From Streptomyces sp. CB01881 (lineage in GTDB: Bacteria > Actinomycetota > Actinomycetes > Streptomycetales > Streptomycetaceae): a stretch of 64,000 nucleotides of DNA. The notes under the pieces are model-generated. The model was not told the origin of the DNA. It saw nothing but the letters and a program-made list of their open reading frames with translations, and did no database searches. Each line of letters starts with the position of its first letter. Position 1 is the first letter of the stretch. Below, one piece after another: positions 17,739-25,713 of this stretch. The translations under genes and the position numbers were made by a program. The stretch lies in contig NZ_CP026498.1 in the NCBI RefSeq assembly GCF_002953255.1, positions 4,754,313-4,818,312 on the forward strand, written 5' to 3'.

Positions 17739-18806
17739 GTGCTCGCATTGGCCTACGGCCCGAGCGCCGCTGCGGCCGGCGCACGGGGCGATACGCCGCC
17801 TTCCGCCGCCGAGAACAGCATCGGCCTCAAACTGCTCGACGCGCCCCGGGACCGTGAACCCGACCCGCGCGCACACTTGTACATCGTGGACCACCTCGCG
17901 CCCGGCAGCGTCATCCACCGCCGGGTGCAGGTGACGAACACCTCCGATGTCGACCAGCGCGTCGACCTCTACGCGGGCGCGGCCTCGATCGACGGAGGCA
18001 CCTTCGCCGCCGAGGCCGACCGCACTCCGAACGAGCTCACGACCTGGGTCTCGGTGGACGACTGCACCTCGGAGTCGGACGTGGCCGCCGGGGCGACGGA
18101 CTGCGGCACACCGGAGACGGCAGGGACCGCCCGGCCGTCCGCACCGCCGTCCGCCGTGCGCGACGTCCCGGCGCACAGCACGGTCACGGTCCGGGTCAGC
18201 GTCCGGGTGCCGTCGAAGGCGTCCGCCGGCGAGCGGTACGCGGTTTTCTGGGCGCAGGTCGCGGGCCGTGCCGGCCCGGCTGGGAACGTCCGCCTGGTCA
18301 ACCGCGTGGGAGTCCGGATCTACCTCGATGTCGGTCCCGGAGGCGAGCCGCCGTCCGACTTCCAGATCGAGGGACTGACTCCCGCGCGCGCGCCCGACGG
18401 CGTCCCGAAGGTGGTGGCCAAGGTCCACAACACCGGCAAGCGCGCCCTCGACCTGACCGGATCCATGTCGATGACCGACGGGCCGGGATCGCTCAGCGCC
18501 GGTCCCTTCACGGCGGACCTCGGCACCACACTGGGCGTTGGCGACACCGAGCCTGTCACCGTCCTCCTGGACAGGAAGCTTCCCGACGGCCCCTGGAAGG
18601 TCCGCCTCACACTGGCCAGCGGTCTGGTCCAACACACCGTCACGGCCACCGTGACCTTCCCCAGCGGCTCCCAGGCCGGCGCGTCGGTCACTCCGGACGC
18701 GGCGGACTCCGCTTCGATGATGCCGGGCATCACCGTGGGCGTGTCAGCCGTCGTCCTGCTGGTCGCCTGCGGCTACGGGGTGGTGCGCCGCAGACCGGCG
18801 GGCTGA
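17739..18806 (+). CDS. DUF916-like (WxL-interacting) membrane-anchored surface protein
   Basis: 355 residues from the GTG at 17739. The signal peptide seems to begin earlier (ARLLCTAAAVLALAYGPSAA), so translation may start at an ATT (17694) or CTG (17718) in the same frame, overlapping the end of the preceding gene; this needs proof. The exported part has two Ig-like halves: IGLKLLDAPRD, AHLYIVDHLAPGSVIHRRVQ, VTNTSDVDQRVDLYAGAA, VPSKASAGERYAVFWAQV, and then VVAKVHNTGKRALDLTGSMS, the pattern of DUF916/DUF3324 (WxL-interacting protein). A C-terminal helix (ITVGVSAVVLLVACGYGVV) and RRRPAG anchor it in the membrane. Likely holds WxL-like proteins at the surface. In an operon with 17171-17707. Confidence 0.78.
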   Translation: MLALAYGPSAAAAGARGDTPPSAAENSIGLKLLDAPRDREPDPRAHLYIVDHLAPGSVIHRRVQVTNTSDVDQRVDLYAGAASIDGGTFAAEADRTPNELTTWVSVDDCTSESDVAAGATDCGTPETAGTARPSAPPSAVRDVPAHSTVTVRVSVRVPSKASAGERYAVFWAQVAGRAGPAGNVRLVNRVGVRIYLDVGPGGEPPSDFQIEGLTPARAPDGVPKVVAKVHNTGKRALDLTGSMSMTDGPGSLSAGPFTADLGTTLGVGDTEPVTVLLDRKLPDGPWKVRLTLASGLVQHTVTATVTFPSGSQAGASVTPDAADSASMMPGITVGVSAVVLLVACGYGVVRRRPAG

Positions 18807-18849
18807 ACCCGGCCCGCGCCGGTATGCGCGTTCGTCGGCGGGGGCGCCA

Positions 18850-20370
18850 TCAGGCGACGGAGTGGGTCACGGTCCCCGTGTAGGTGCCGGCCACCGCGGC
18901 GGCGGGGATCGTGATCACCGCCGTGGGGCTCCAACTCGTGGAGTTGCTCCCGTTGCCGGTGCAGCCGAAGGCGGTTCTCGAACTGCCGAGCGTCTGTTTG
19001 GCCGAGGCATCGGCCTGGCCCGGCGTGACCGTCACGGTGCCGTTCGTGTTCGTCGCGGGCCCGGACCAGTAGGAGACGTTCGAGGTGGTGATCGTCTCGG
19101 CGGACGTGGCGCCGCCGGTGTGGAAGTTCGTGGCCGACACCGTCGCCGTCCACGTGGTGGTGGCCAGTCCTCGCTGGTCCGCGACGGTCACCGAGCCGAG
19201 GGCCGCGCTGACGGTGCCACCGGGCGCCGCGCTGCCGAGGGACGCTGCGGACGGCACGCTGATCGACAACGTGCCCGTGGTCGGAATGATGGCGAGCTGG
19301 GAGCTGTTGCTGCCACTGGTCTCGACGGTGTCCACGACCGCGCGGGTGAAGCTGGCCTTGCCTCCGGATGTGGCCGCCAGCTTCCCCGAGGCGAGGTAGA
19401 CCGCGCCGCCGCCGGTGATCCACGTGCCGTTTCCGGAGACCGTGACGGCCGCGGTGTTGTTGCGGTCGGCGATGACCGTCAGACCGGCGAAGGCCCCCGT
19501 GGCCGGTGCGCTGAGGGTGGACTTGCCTCCGGTCTGGTCGGTGAAGGACGCCCCGCTGGTGGGCACCGCGCACGCCACCGGGTAGGTCAGGCAGGCGAGG
19601 TAGATCGTCACCCCGGTGCCGACCAGCTTCCCGCCGGAGATCGTCAGGCCGGTGGTGACGACATACGTGCCGGGATTGAGCGTGAGCGTGCCGGCCAGGG
19701 ACGAGATGCTGGTGTACACCCCGGGGCTGATCGTCTGGTTCCCGGTGACATGGTTGACGACGGGATACGGCAGGCTCGGTGTCGTGGGACAGGCCGCCGC
19801 GGCCGGGCACTGGGCCAGGGCGGCGTACGGGTCGGTGACGGCGGGCTGGTTGGTCGGGGCCGGGCTGTACGAGCCGCCGGCCGACGTGGCGAAGCCGGCC
19901 GGTGCAGCCGGGCCGCCGATAGTGCCCCCGGTCGCGGTGACCGAGGTGCTGCCGCTGACGAGCGCGGCCTGACTGTTCGTCGAGTTGACCAGAATACTGC
20001 CGGTGACCTGCACGCTGCCGGGGTGGACGTACAGGGCGTCCGCGGCGCTCGGGTTGAGGACGCACAGACTCGCCGTACACGCCGTCGCGGCCCGGGCGGT
20101 GCCGGACGGGCCGATGACGACCAAGGTCAGCGTGGACGTGAGGGCAAGGAGCATGACACAGACCGCGTGTGGCAGGCGGCGCCGCCTGCGGGTGCGGATA
20201 TGTCCGCTCGCGACCGGACGGCCGGCACCCGGGGCCTGGAGTACGCCGGGACGCCATACCGGCGCACCGGCCGGCCCCTGACTGCTGCCCACCGGCCGGT
20301 CAGCGCCCAGCCGGGCGATACCTGAGCGTTTAGCGGCGAGTCGTGCCGTCACGTCCACGATCCTCAACAT
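18850..20370 (-). CDS. Large secreted protein: beta-helix region plus WxL-like domain
   Basis: 506 residues from ATG 20370; the export signal (HAVCVMLLALTSTLTLVVIG) lies at about residue 68-95, so an internal GTG start is also possible. Residues 95-360 form an Ala/Gly/Ser/Thr-rich repeat region with parallel beta-helix character: GNQTISPGVYTSISSLAGTL, LNPGTYVVTTGLTISGGKL, VSGNGTWITGGGAVYLASGK and four Cys residues. Residues 365-506 repeat the whole domain of the small protein at 17171-17707: SISVPSAASLGS, VTVADQRGLATTTWTATV, NVSYWSG, TPGQADA and the end AVAGTYTGTVTHSVA. It converges on the DUF916-like gene with 43 bases between. Presumably a surface adhesin-like protein; function unknown. Confidence 0.75.
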   Translation of the reverse strand: MLRIVDVTARLAAKRSGIARLGADRPVGSSQGPAGAPVWRPGVLQAPGAGRPVASGHIRTRRRRRLPHAVCVMLLALTSTLTLVVIGPSGTARAATACTASLCVLNPSAADALYVHPGSVQVTGSILVNSTNSQAALVSGSTSVTATGGTIGGPAAPAGFATSAGGSYSPAPTNQPAVTDPYAALAQCPAAAACPTTPSLPYPVVNHVTGNQTISPGVYTSISSLAGTLTLNPGTYVVTTGLTISGGKLVGTGVTIYLACLTYPVACAVPTSGASFTDQTGGKSTLSAPATGAFAGLTVIADRNNTAAVTVSGNGTWITGGGAVYLASGKLAATSGGKASFTRAVVDTVETSGSNSSQLAIIPTTGTLSISVPSAASLGSAAPGGTVSAALGSVTVADQRGLATTTWTATVSATNFHTGGATSAETITTSNVSYWSGPATNTNGTVTVTPGQADASAKQTLGSSRTAFGCTGNGSNSTSWSPTAVITIPAAAVAGTYTGTVTHSVA

Positions 20371-21031
20371 GGCTCAAAACGTATCAAATACGCCATATTG
20401 GACGCTGGTTTCTGTACGAGTGATGCCAGTTCAGCGTGTCGGGATCCTGGCCGCCGGATTGCCCCGCCCCGAACGCCGCCGTCCTCATGCGCTCGGCAGG
20501 CCCTGCAGGAACAGGTCGACGGAGCCGTCCGCACGTCGACCGGGACCGGCTCCGCCGTGGCGCAGACCGCCGTTCACCGGCCGTCCCACGCGGAGGGGCT
20601 CGGGCCGGGCCGGCCGGTGAAGGCGGTCTGCCGAGGGGGCTGTGCGGTGCGGCCGGTCGCGATGACCGGGCTCTCGGTGCAGTGAGCATGACCGAGGCGT
20701 TGTCGAGGATGAGAATGCCGCCGTTCCGGACGCCGCCGCATGTGGCGGCGGCGGCGTTGCTGCGGATGGACGAGCCGGTGACGGTCACTGTGCCGGCGTC
20801 GACCCGCCTGCCCTCCGGCCTCGGACCGCTGTCCCCGATCGGAGCCCAGGGCCGTGGCCAGGGCGGCGGTCTGCCGGCCGAGGACGCGACGGCGACGGCC
20901 GGTCAGACATCACCCGGCCGAGCCGGCCCGCTCGAACCGGTGCTCACCGTGATCCGATGGAACAACGGAGGGCGGCCCACCCGGCGAGCCGGCCCTGCGG
21001 GCCCAGCGCCAGGACGGCGGCACCGGTGTTC
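20371..21031. other. Intergenic region with promoter area and a beta-helix gene remnant
   Basis: 661 bases without an intact gene. The first 40 bases (20371-20410) are AT-rich and lie directly upstream of the beta-helix/WxL-like gene, so they probably hold its promoter. The rest shows only the fragment listed at 20690-20815 and GC-rich sequence without recognisable signals. Confidence 0.4.
20690..20815 (-). pseudogene. Short remnant of a right-handed beta-helix repeat protein
   Basis: Read on the minus strand the stretch gives RRVDAGTVTVTGSSIRSNAA, AATCGGVRNGGILILDNASV and MLT. The pattern TVTGSSIRSNAA..GGVRNGGILIL is the repeat of actinomycete beta-helix surface proteins (TxSGSTISGNTA...GGGIYNxGTLTLTxS). 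There are no flanking repeats, start or export signal. It may be debris of a relative of the neighbouring surface genes. Confidence 0.45.
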
Positions 21032-22333
21032 TCACCGAGGCCAGCCGACCTTCAGGTCGCCGATCACGCCGATCCGGATGCCCAGCCACGGGTAGGTGTG
21101 GTTGTAGAACACGTTGTCCTGCGGTTGCAGTCCGACCGCCGAGGGCCACATCTGGTAGGCCGACGCATTGGAGATGCCGCCGTGCAACCGCCGCCAGACC
21201 CGCACGGAGTTCCGTCCGGACGGGGGCGCTGTGATCGTGTCGGTCCATTCGACCGCGTTGCCACCCTGGTCCAGAGTGCCCCACGGCGAGGTGCTCCTCG
21301 TCCGGCCGACCGTGCTGAGGCTGCCCTGGTAGAGGGCGGCGTAGGCCAGGGGGTCCAGCCCGATCGGGTTGACGGTGGAACATGTCTCGGACGGCACCTG
21401 GCCCGGGCACCAGCTCGGTGCGGGCTGGCCGGGGGCGTGGTACGAGGCCAGTGGTTGGTTCGTCACGTTGGTGACGTCGCCGGTGGTGGGGTTGAGGACG
21501 GTGGGGTGAGGGGCGGTCGCGTCACCGTCGCCGAAGACTCCTGCGTTGGTCGGGTACTTCCAGTAGGAGTAGGTGCCGCCGCCGCTCGGGTCGTAGTAGG
21601 CCGCCTTGATCCACTCGTCCTGGCTCGGTACGACGAAGCCGGAATCACGGGATCGGGTCGCCTCCGGGCGACCGAGGTCGTACATCCCGCTCTCGGTTCG
21701 CGCCGACAGTTCGACCTGGTAGCTGACGTAGCCGAAGCTGCCGTCGCTGCCGGCCTTCTTGGAGATCAGCCGACCGTTGTAGAGCGAGTTGGCGAAGCGC
21801 GCCGCCCTCAGGAAGTTCGCGAATCCGTACGGCTTGTCCGCCCATTCCGCATACGCCACCGAGTAGTGGCGGCCGCGGGGGGCCGCGGGGGAGAAGTTGA
21901 TCTGGCCGTACTTCGGCCACGCCGACGAGCTCTCGGTCTCGTCGTAGAGACCACGGGAATCGCGGCCTCTCGGATCGACCGTGTTCAGGAACGCCACCCA
22001 CTGTTCGACGGTGACCTCGAGCTGCCCGATCTCGTAGGGGTAGCCGACGCCGCCGACCATCAGACAGTCGCCGGAGGTCTTGGGGGCGTCGGCGCACGAC
22101 TGGTAGACGGCGTCCGTGAACGGGACGACACCCACCGCGGGATTCCCGGGCGCGCCGACCTTGGCGGTCGTCACGGTGATGACCTCGCCTCCGCCGGAGG
22201 GGCTGCTCCCGGGAGAGAGCGCCTCGGCGGCGGCACTGGAGCCGACCATGGCAGACGAGGCGAGCAGCGCGGACGTCCCGCACATCGCCACAAGGGCCCT
22301 GCTGAGGCGGGAACGACTGGAAGCGAACTGCAT
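21032..22333 (-). CDS. Secreted SUMF1/FGE-fold protein
   Basis: 433 residues; ATG at 22333 after AAAAGGG. Signal peptide (LSRALVAMCGTSALLASSAM) then a formylglycine-generating-enzyme-like domain from about residue 55: GYPYEIGQLEVTVEQWVAFL, FANFLRAARFANSLYNG, FVVPSQDEWIKAAYYDP, GGNAVEWTDT and the C-terminal YPWLGIRIGVIGDL. The family includes enzymes that convert a sulfatase Cys to formylglycine and many non-catalytic binding versions. The catalytic Cys pair of true FGEs, which lies near the C-terminal RC..R..D region, is not seen, so a structural or ligand-binding role is more likely. No sulfatase gene is nearby. Part of the secreted-protein island. Confidence 0.78.
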   Translation of the reverse strand: MQFASSRSRLSRALVAMCGTSALLASSAMVGSSAAAEALSPGSSPSGGGEVITVTTAKVGAPGNPAVGVVPFTDAVYQSCADAPKTSGDCLMVGGVGYPYEIGQLEVTVEQWVAFLNTVDPRGRDSRGLYDETESSSAWPKYGQINFSPAAPRGRHYSVAYAEWADKPYGFANFLRAARFANSLYNGRLISKKAGSDGSFGYVSYQVELSARTESGMYDLGRPEATRSRDSGFVVPSQDEWIKAAYYDPSGGGTYSYWKYPTNAGVFGDGDATAPHPTVLNPTTGDVTNVTNQPLASYHAPGQPAPSWCPGQVPSETCSTVNPIGLDPLAYAALYQGSLSTVGRTRSTSPWGTLDQGGNAVEWTDTITAPPSGRNSVRVWRRLHGGISNASAYQMWPSAVGLQPQDNVFYNHTYPWLGIRIGVIGDLKVGWPR

Positions 22334-22613
22334 GGGCACACCCTTTTCGGCCGTGGTGGCCCGCCCCAAGACCGGGAGTGACGCGGAGCGGCCCAAGATC
22401 ACACCTAGTGACCCCACGGTAGTCCGGCCGCTACTTTCCGCAGTCGATGACTCGCGGAGACGAAGGAGGCGCGTTAGCCCGCCCTGCCGCGTTGAGCAGA
22501 TGCGCCCCGGCATTCAGGTGATCAGCCGCGAACGGTGGTCGCGGGCCGAGAACCGCGGCCGCAGCCACAGCCACGAGGACAGGGCCGTCGGTCACGCCAG
22601 ATGCGTTGCAGTA

Positions 22614-23591
22614 CTAGGCCAGCCGGAGGCCTCCGGTGCGCTGGGCGCGCGCCTCGCCGAGGCGCAGGGCCAGCACCGCGCCCGCCGTCAGCAGCGCGCA
22701 GAGCGCCGCCAGCCAGGCCAGGCCCGGCGCCAGCTCGCCGAGCCCCTCGCCCTCCAACAGGGCGCCGCGGACCACGGCCAGGCTGCCGGTCAGCGGCAGC
22801 GCCGCACCGAGCACCCGCAGCACGCCGGGCAGGGCGAAGGCGGGCAGCCGGACGCCGGCGACGAACCACATCGGGTCGTCCAGCACGGTGTAGACGAACG
22901 CGGAGTCCCGGGAGAACACCATCAGGCTGTTGAGCAGCGCGCCCCAGGCCACCGCGGGCAGCAGCAGGGCCAGCAGCACCACCGGGTACATCCACGGCCC
23001 GGCGACGTCCAGCGCGCCGAAGCCGAACGCGGCGGCACCCAGGAAGCAGGTCAGCAGCCAGGCGTTCTGCACCAGCGCGCCGGCGCCGTTGGCCAGCATC
23101 AGGACCAGCCGGTCGGCGGGCGAGAGGAAGAGCAGCTCCAGGGTGCCGGTGGTGCGCTCGTAGGCGAAGTTCCAGGCGGACTGGACGAGCGAGAAGAAGA
23201 ACGCCCAGGCCAGCGCACCGGTGGCGAGGAAGCCGAGCAGCCGGCCCGGGTCGGCGGCGAGCGGCCACCGGGCGGCGGCGGCCGACCCGGCCGCGATCGG
23301 GTGCAGCGTGTAGTAGGTGGCGGCGAGCTGGAGCAGCGGCCAGACCAGCATCGACGCGACCACGAGCGGCTGGCCGAACATCGTGCGGTGCTGCTTCAGC
23401 GCCTCGGCGGCGAACACCTTGCCGGCGTGCCGCAGGGCGCGGCCCCCGTCCCGGCTCCCGGGCCGCGGCCGGGGGCGGCGGGTGGCGCCGGGGCGCGGCG
23501 GCGGAAGGGTGCGGCCGGCGGCGTGGGGCGGCCGCAGGCTCCGGTCGGCCAGGCCGAGCAGCTGCGCCTCGGTGGACGGCAGGCGGGTCAC
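22614..23591 (-). CDS. ABC-2 type transporter permease
   Basis: 325 residues from a GTG at 23591 that overlaps the ATPase stop (GTGA, 23588-23591). After a 60-residue Pro/Arg-rich N-terminal stretch come six hydrophobic segments: VVASMLVWPLLQLAATYY, LLGFLATGALAWAFFFSLVQ, LTCFLGAAAFGFGALDVAG, PVVLLALLLPAVAWGALLNS, GVLRVLGAALPLTGSLAVV and WLAALCALLTAGAVLALRL. SFAYERTTGTLELLFLSPA-like (here NFAYERTTGTLELLFLSPA) is the ABC-2 motif. The gene is itself intact, but its ATPase and second permease are damaged, so it is probably not part of a working exporter. Confidence 0.85.
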   Translation of the reverse strand: MTRLPSTEAQLLGLADRSLRPPHAAGRTLPPPRPGATRRPRPRPGSRDGGRALRHAGKVFAAEALKQHRTMFGQPLVVASMLVWPLLQLAATYYTLHPIAAGSAAAARWPLAADPGRLLGFLATGALAWAFFFSLVQSAWNFAYERTTGTLELLFLSPADRLVLMLANGAGALVQNAWLLTCFLGAAAFGFGALDVAGPWMYPVVLLALLLPAVAWGALLNSLMVFSRDSAFVYTVLDDPMWFVAGVRLPAFALPGVLRVLGAALPLTGSLAVVRGALLEGEGLGELAPGLAWLAALCALLTAGAVLALRLGEARAQRTGGLRLA

Positions 23592-24523
23592 GCGGCCACC
23601 GCTGACCGGGGGTGCGCGGGGGCCGGCGCCGCCCCGGTGAGCGCGAGGACGGCGTCCTCCAGGCTGGCCTCGGTGACCTCCAGGCCGCCGATCGCCCCTC
23701 CGGCGGCGACGATCGCCCCGGCCAGCGGCCCGGCCACGTCCTCCGGGTGGCGGACGGTGACCAGCAGGGCGCCCTCCCCCGTGGTCTCCAGCTGCGCGCG
23801 GACGCCCAGGCCGGCCGTGAAGCCGGCGACCGCGGACTCCAGCGCGGGCGAGGGGTTGGTGACGGTGACCCGGACGCTGCGGTGACTGCCGGTCGCCGCC
23901 TTGAGCTCCGCCGGGCTGCCGGCCGCGAGGTGGCGGCCGCCGGAGATCACGTAGACGTGCTCGCAGAGCTCCTCGACCTCGGTCAGGTAGTGCGAGGTGA
24001 GCAGCACGCCCCGGCCCTCGGCGGCGAGGGCGGCGACCATCCGGCGCAGGTCGCGGGCGATCGAGAGCCGCTGCGTCATGCCGCGCGAGTACCGCTCGAC
24101 CGGGGTGTCGGCGGCGCCGGTGAGGCCGACCAGCTCCAGCAGCTCACCGATCCGGGGGCGCAGCACGGGGTTGGGGACGTCGTAGAGGTGGCCGAAGTAG
24201 CGGAGGTTCTCGGCGCCGGTGAGCTTGGCGTAGACCATCCGCTCGCCGCCGGCGATCAGATTGATCCGGCGCCGGGCCTCACGGGCGTACCCGACCACGT
24301 CCAGGCCGTCCAGGGTGACGGTGCCGGAGGTGGGCCGGAGCAGGGTGGCGAGGATCTTGATGGTGGAGGTCTTGCCGGCGCCGTTCAGGCCGAGCAGGCC
24401 GGTGACCCGGCCGGGCGGGATCTCCAGGTCGAGGCCGTCCACGGCGGTCTTCACGGTGCGCGGGCCGAACAGGCCCTTGTCCCGGGTGCGGAAGGTCTTG
24501 CGCAGGGCGCGGGTGCGGATCAC
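23588..24523 (-). pseudogene. ABC-2 transporter ATPase with an in-frame loss of Walker B
   Basis: 311 residues in an open frame from an ATG at 24523. Walker A (GLNGAGKTSTIK) and the signature (YSRGMTQRLSIAR) are present, but the signature helix runs straight into DLRRMVAALAAEGRGVLLTS-H. The segment expected between them, about 24 residues with Walker B, catalytic Glu and D-loop (..LFLDEPT.GLDP..), is missing; the H-loop (LLTSHYL) follows. The join lies at about 24051-24060, in GCCCGCGACCTG. A deletion between short GCCCGC repeats would explain it. Without Walker B it should not hydrolyse ATP. The frame stays open to an ordinary C-terminal domain, so loss may be recent, or the protein has another role. 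Confidence 0.8.
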
Positions 24524-24638
24524 GTCAGCGGCTCCTCGAAGTCGGCGGCGGGGTGCGGGTGCGGTCGGCGGTGCGGTCGGCAGTCGGGCGCGGCCGGCGG
24601 TGCGGTGCGGTCCCGCGGTGGGTCGTCCAGTTCAGGGA

Positions 24639-24945
24639 TCAGAAGCCCCGTTCGACGGCGCGGCGTTCGGCGGCGGGCAGCAGCCGCAGGCCGAGCAGCA
24701 GGCAGCCGGCGCTGAGGGCGAGGCAGGTGACGAGCCGCGGGAGCAGGTCGCTGAACGGCCGCCCCTGGCCGAGCGCGTCGCGCAGGACGTCCATGGCCGG
24801 GGTGACGGGCAGCAGTTCGGCCAGCCACTGGGCGGGCGCCGGCAGGTAGCTGTTGGGGAAGGTGATGCCGCAGAGCAGCGAGACGGCGAGGAAGACGGTG
24901 TTCTGCGAGATGTGCGCCTCGCCCGCGAACTCCAGCACGAGCTGG
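24639..24945 (-). pseudogene. C-terminal remnant of a second ABC-2 permease
   Basis: About 100 residues are left: QNTVFLAVSLLCGITFPNSY, LPAPAQWLAELLPVTPAMDV, LRDALGQGRPFSDLL and a last helix LALSAGCLLLGLRLLPAAER. This is the C-terminal end of an ABC-2 permease encoded upstream of the ATPase. Its first two thirds are absent; upstream of about 24930 the sequence is the HxlR-type gene on the opposite strand. One deletion has removed the starts of both divergent genes and the promoter between them. Confidence 0.75.
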
Positions 24946-25703
24946 GCATCTCCCGGAAGGTCCTCACCGAACGGCTCGGCCACCTCACCGAGGCCGGCGT
25001 CCTGGAACGGGTGCCCTACCAGAGCGGGCCGGTCCGGTACGAGTACCGGCTCACCGAGTCCGGACGCGGGCTGCTGCCGGTGCTGGTGGCGATGCAGGAC
25101 TGGGCCGACCGCTGGCTGCTCGGCGACGGCACGCTCTCCGGCTCGGCCGCACCCGACAGCGCCGAGACCGCCCGCCTCGCCGCGCTGCCCGGCACCCGGC
25201 TGCCGGAGCTCACCCTGCCCGCGCACACCGGCGGCGAGCTGGACCCGGTCGACCCGGCGGCCGGCGCCACCGTGCTGTTCTGCTACCCCGCCACCGGGCG
25301 GCCCGCGCCGCTGCCGGCCGACTGGGGGGACATCCCCGGCGCGGTCGGCTGCACGCTGGAGAACCGGCTGTTCCGCGAGGCGTACCCCGAGTTCCGCGCG
25401 GCCGGCCTGGCACTGCGCGGGGTCTCCATCCAACGGCCGGACGAGCAGAGGGAGTTCGCCGAGGCCGAGGCCATCCCGTTCCCGCTCCTCTCCGACCTCG
25501 ACGTCCGGCTGACGGCCGCACTGCGACTGCCCACCTTCCACGTCGGCCAGGGCCTGCGGCTGAAGCGGGCGGTGCTGGTGCTGGACCGCGAACGGGTGGT
25601 GCGCCGGACGTTCTTCCCGGTCACCGACATCCCGGGCGCCGTCCGGCAGGCACTCGCGGACGCCCGCGAGGTGGCCCTCCGCGCGCCGGGCCTGCCGGGT
25701 TAG
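24925..25703 (+). pseudogene. HxlR-type regulator/peroxiredoxin fusion lacking its N-terminus
   Basis: The frame reads through ELQHELGISRKVLTERLGHL, TEAGVLERVPYQSGPVRYEY and RLTESGRGLLPVLVAMQDWA (winged helix of the HxlR family), then a linker, then an AhpC/TSA-like redoxin domain: GTRLPELTLPAHTGGELDP, TVLFCYPATGRPAP, GCTLENRLFREAYPEF (candidate peroxidatic Cys in GCT) and GVSIQRPDEQREFAE. The first about 30 residues of the HxlR domain, with the effector-sensing Cys near the N-terminus and the start codon, are missing because of the junction with the permease remnant at about 24930. Regulator-redoxin fusions of this kind occur in streptomycetes. No start codon with a ribosome site is seen. 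Confidence 0.75.
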
Positions 25704-25713
25704 GGTGGCCGGT

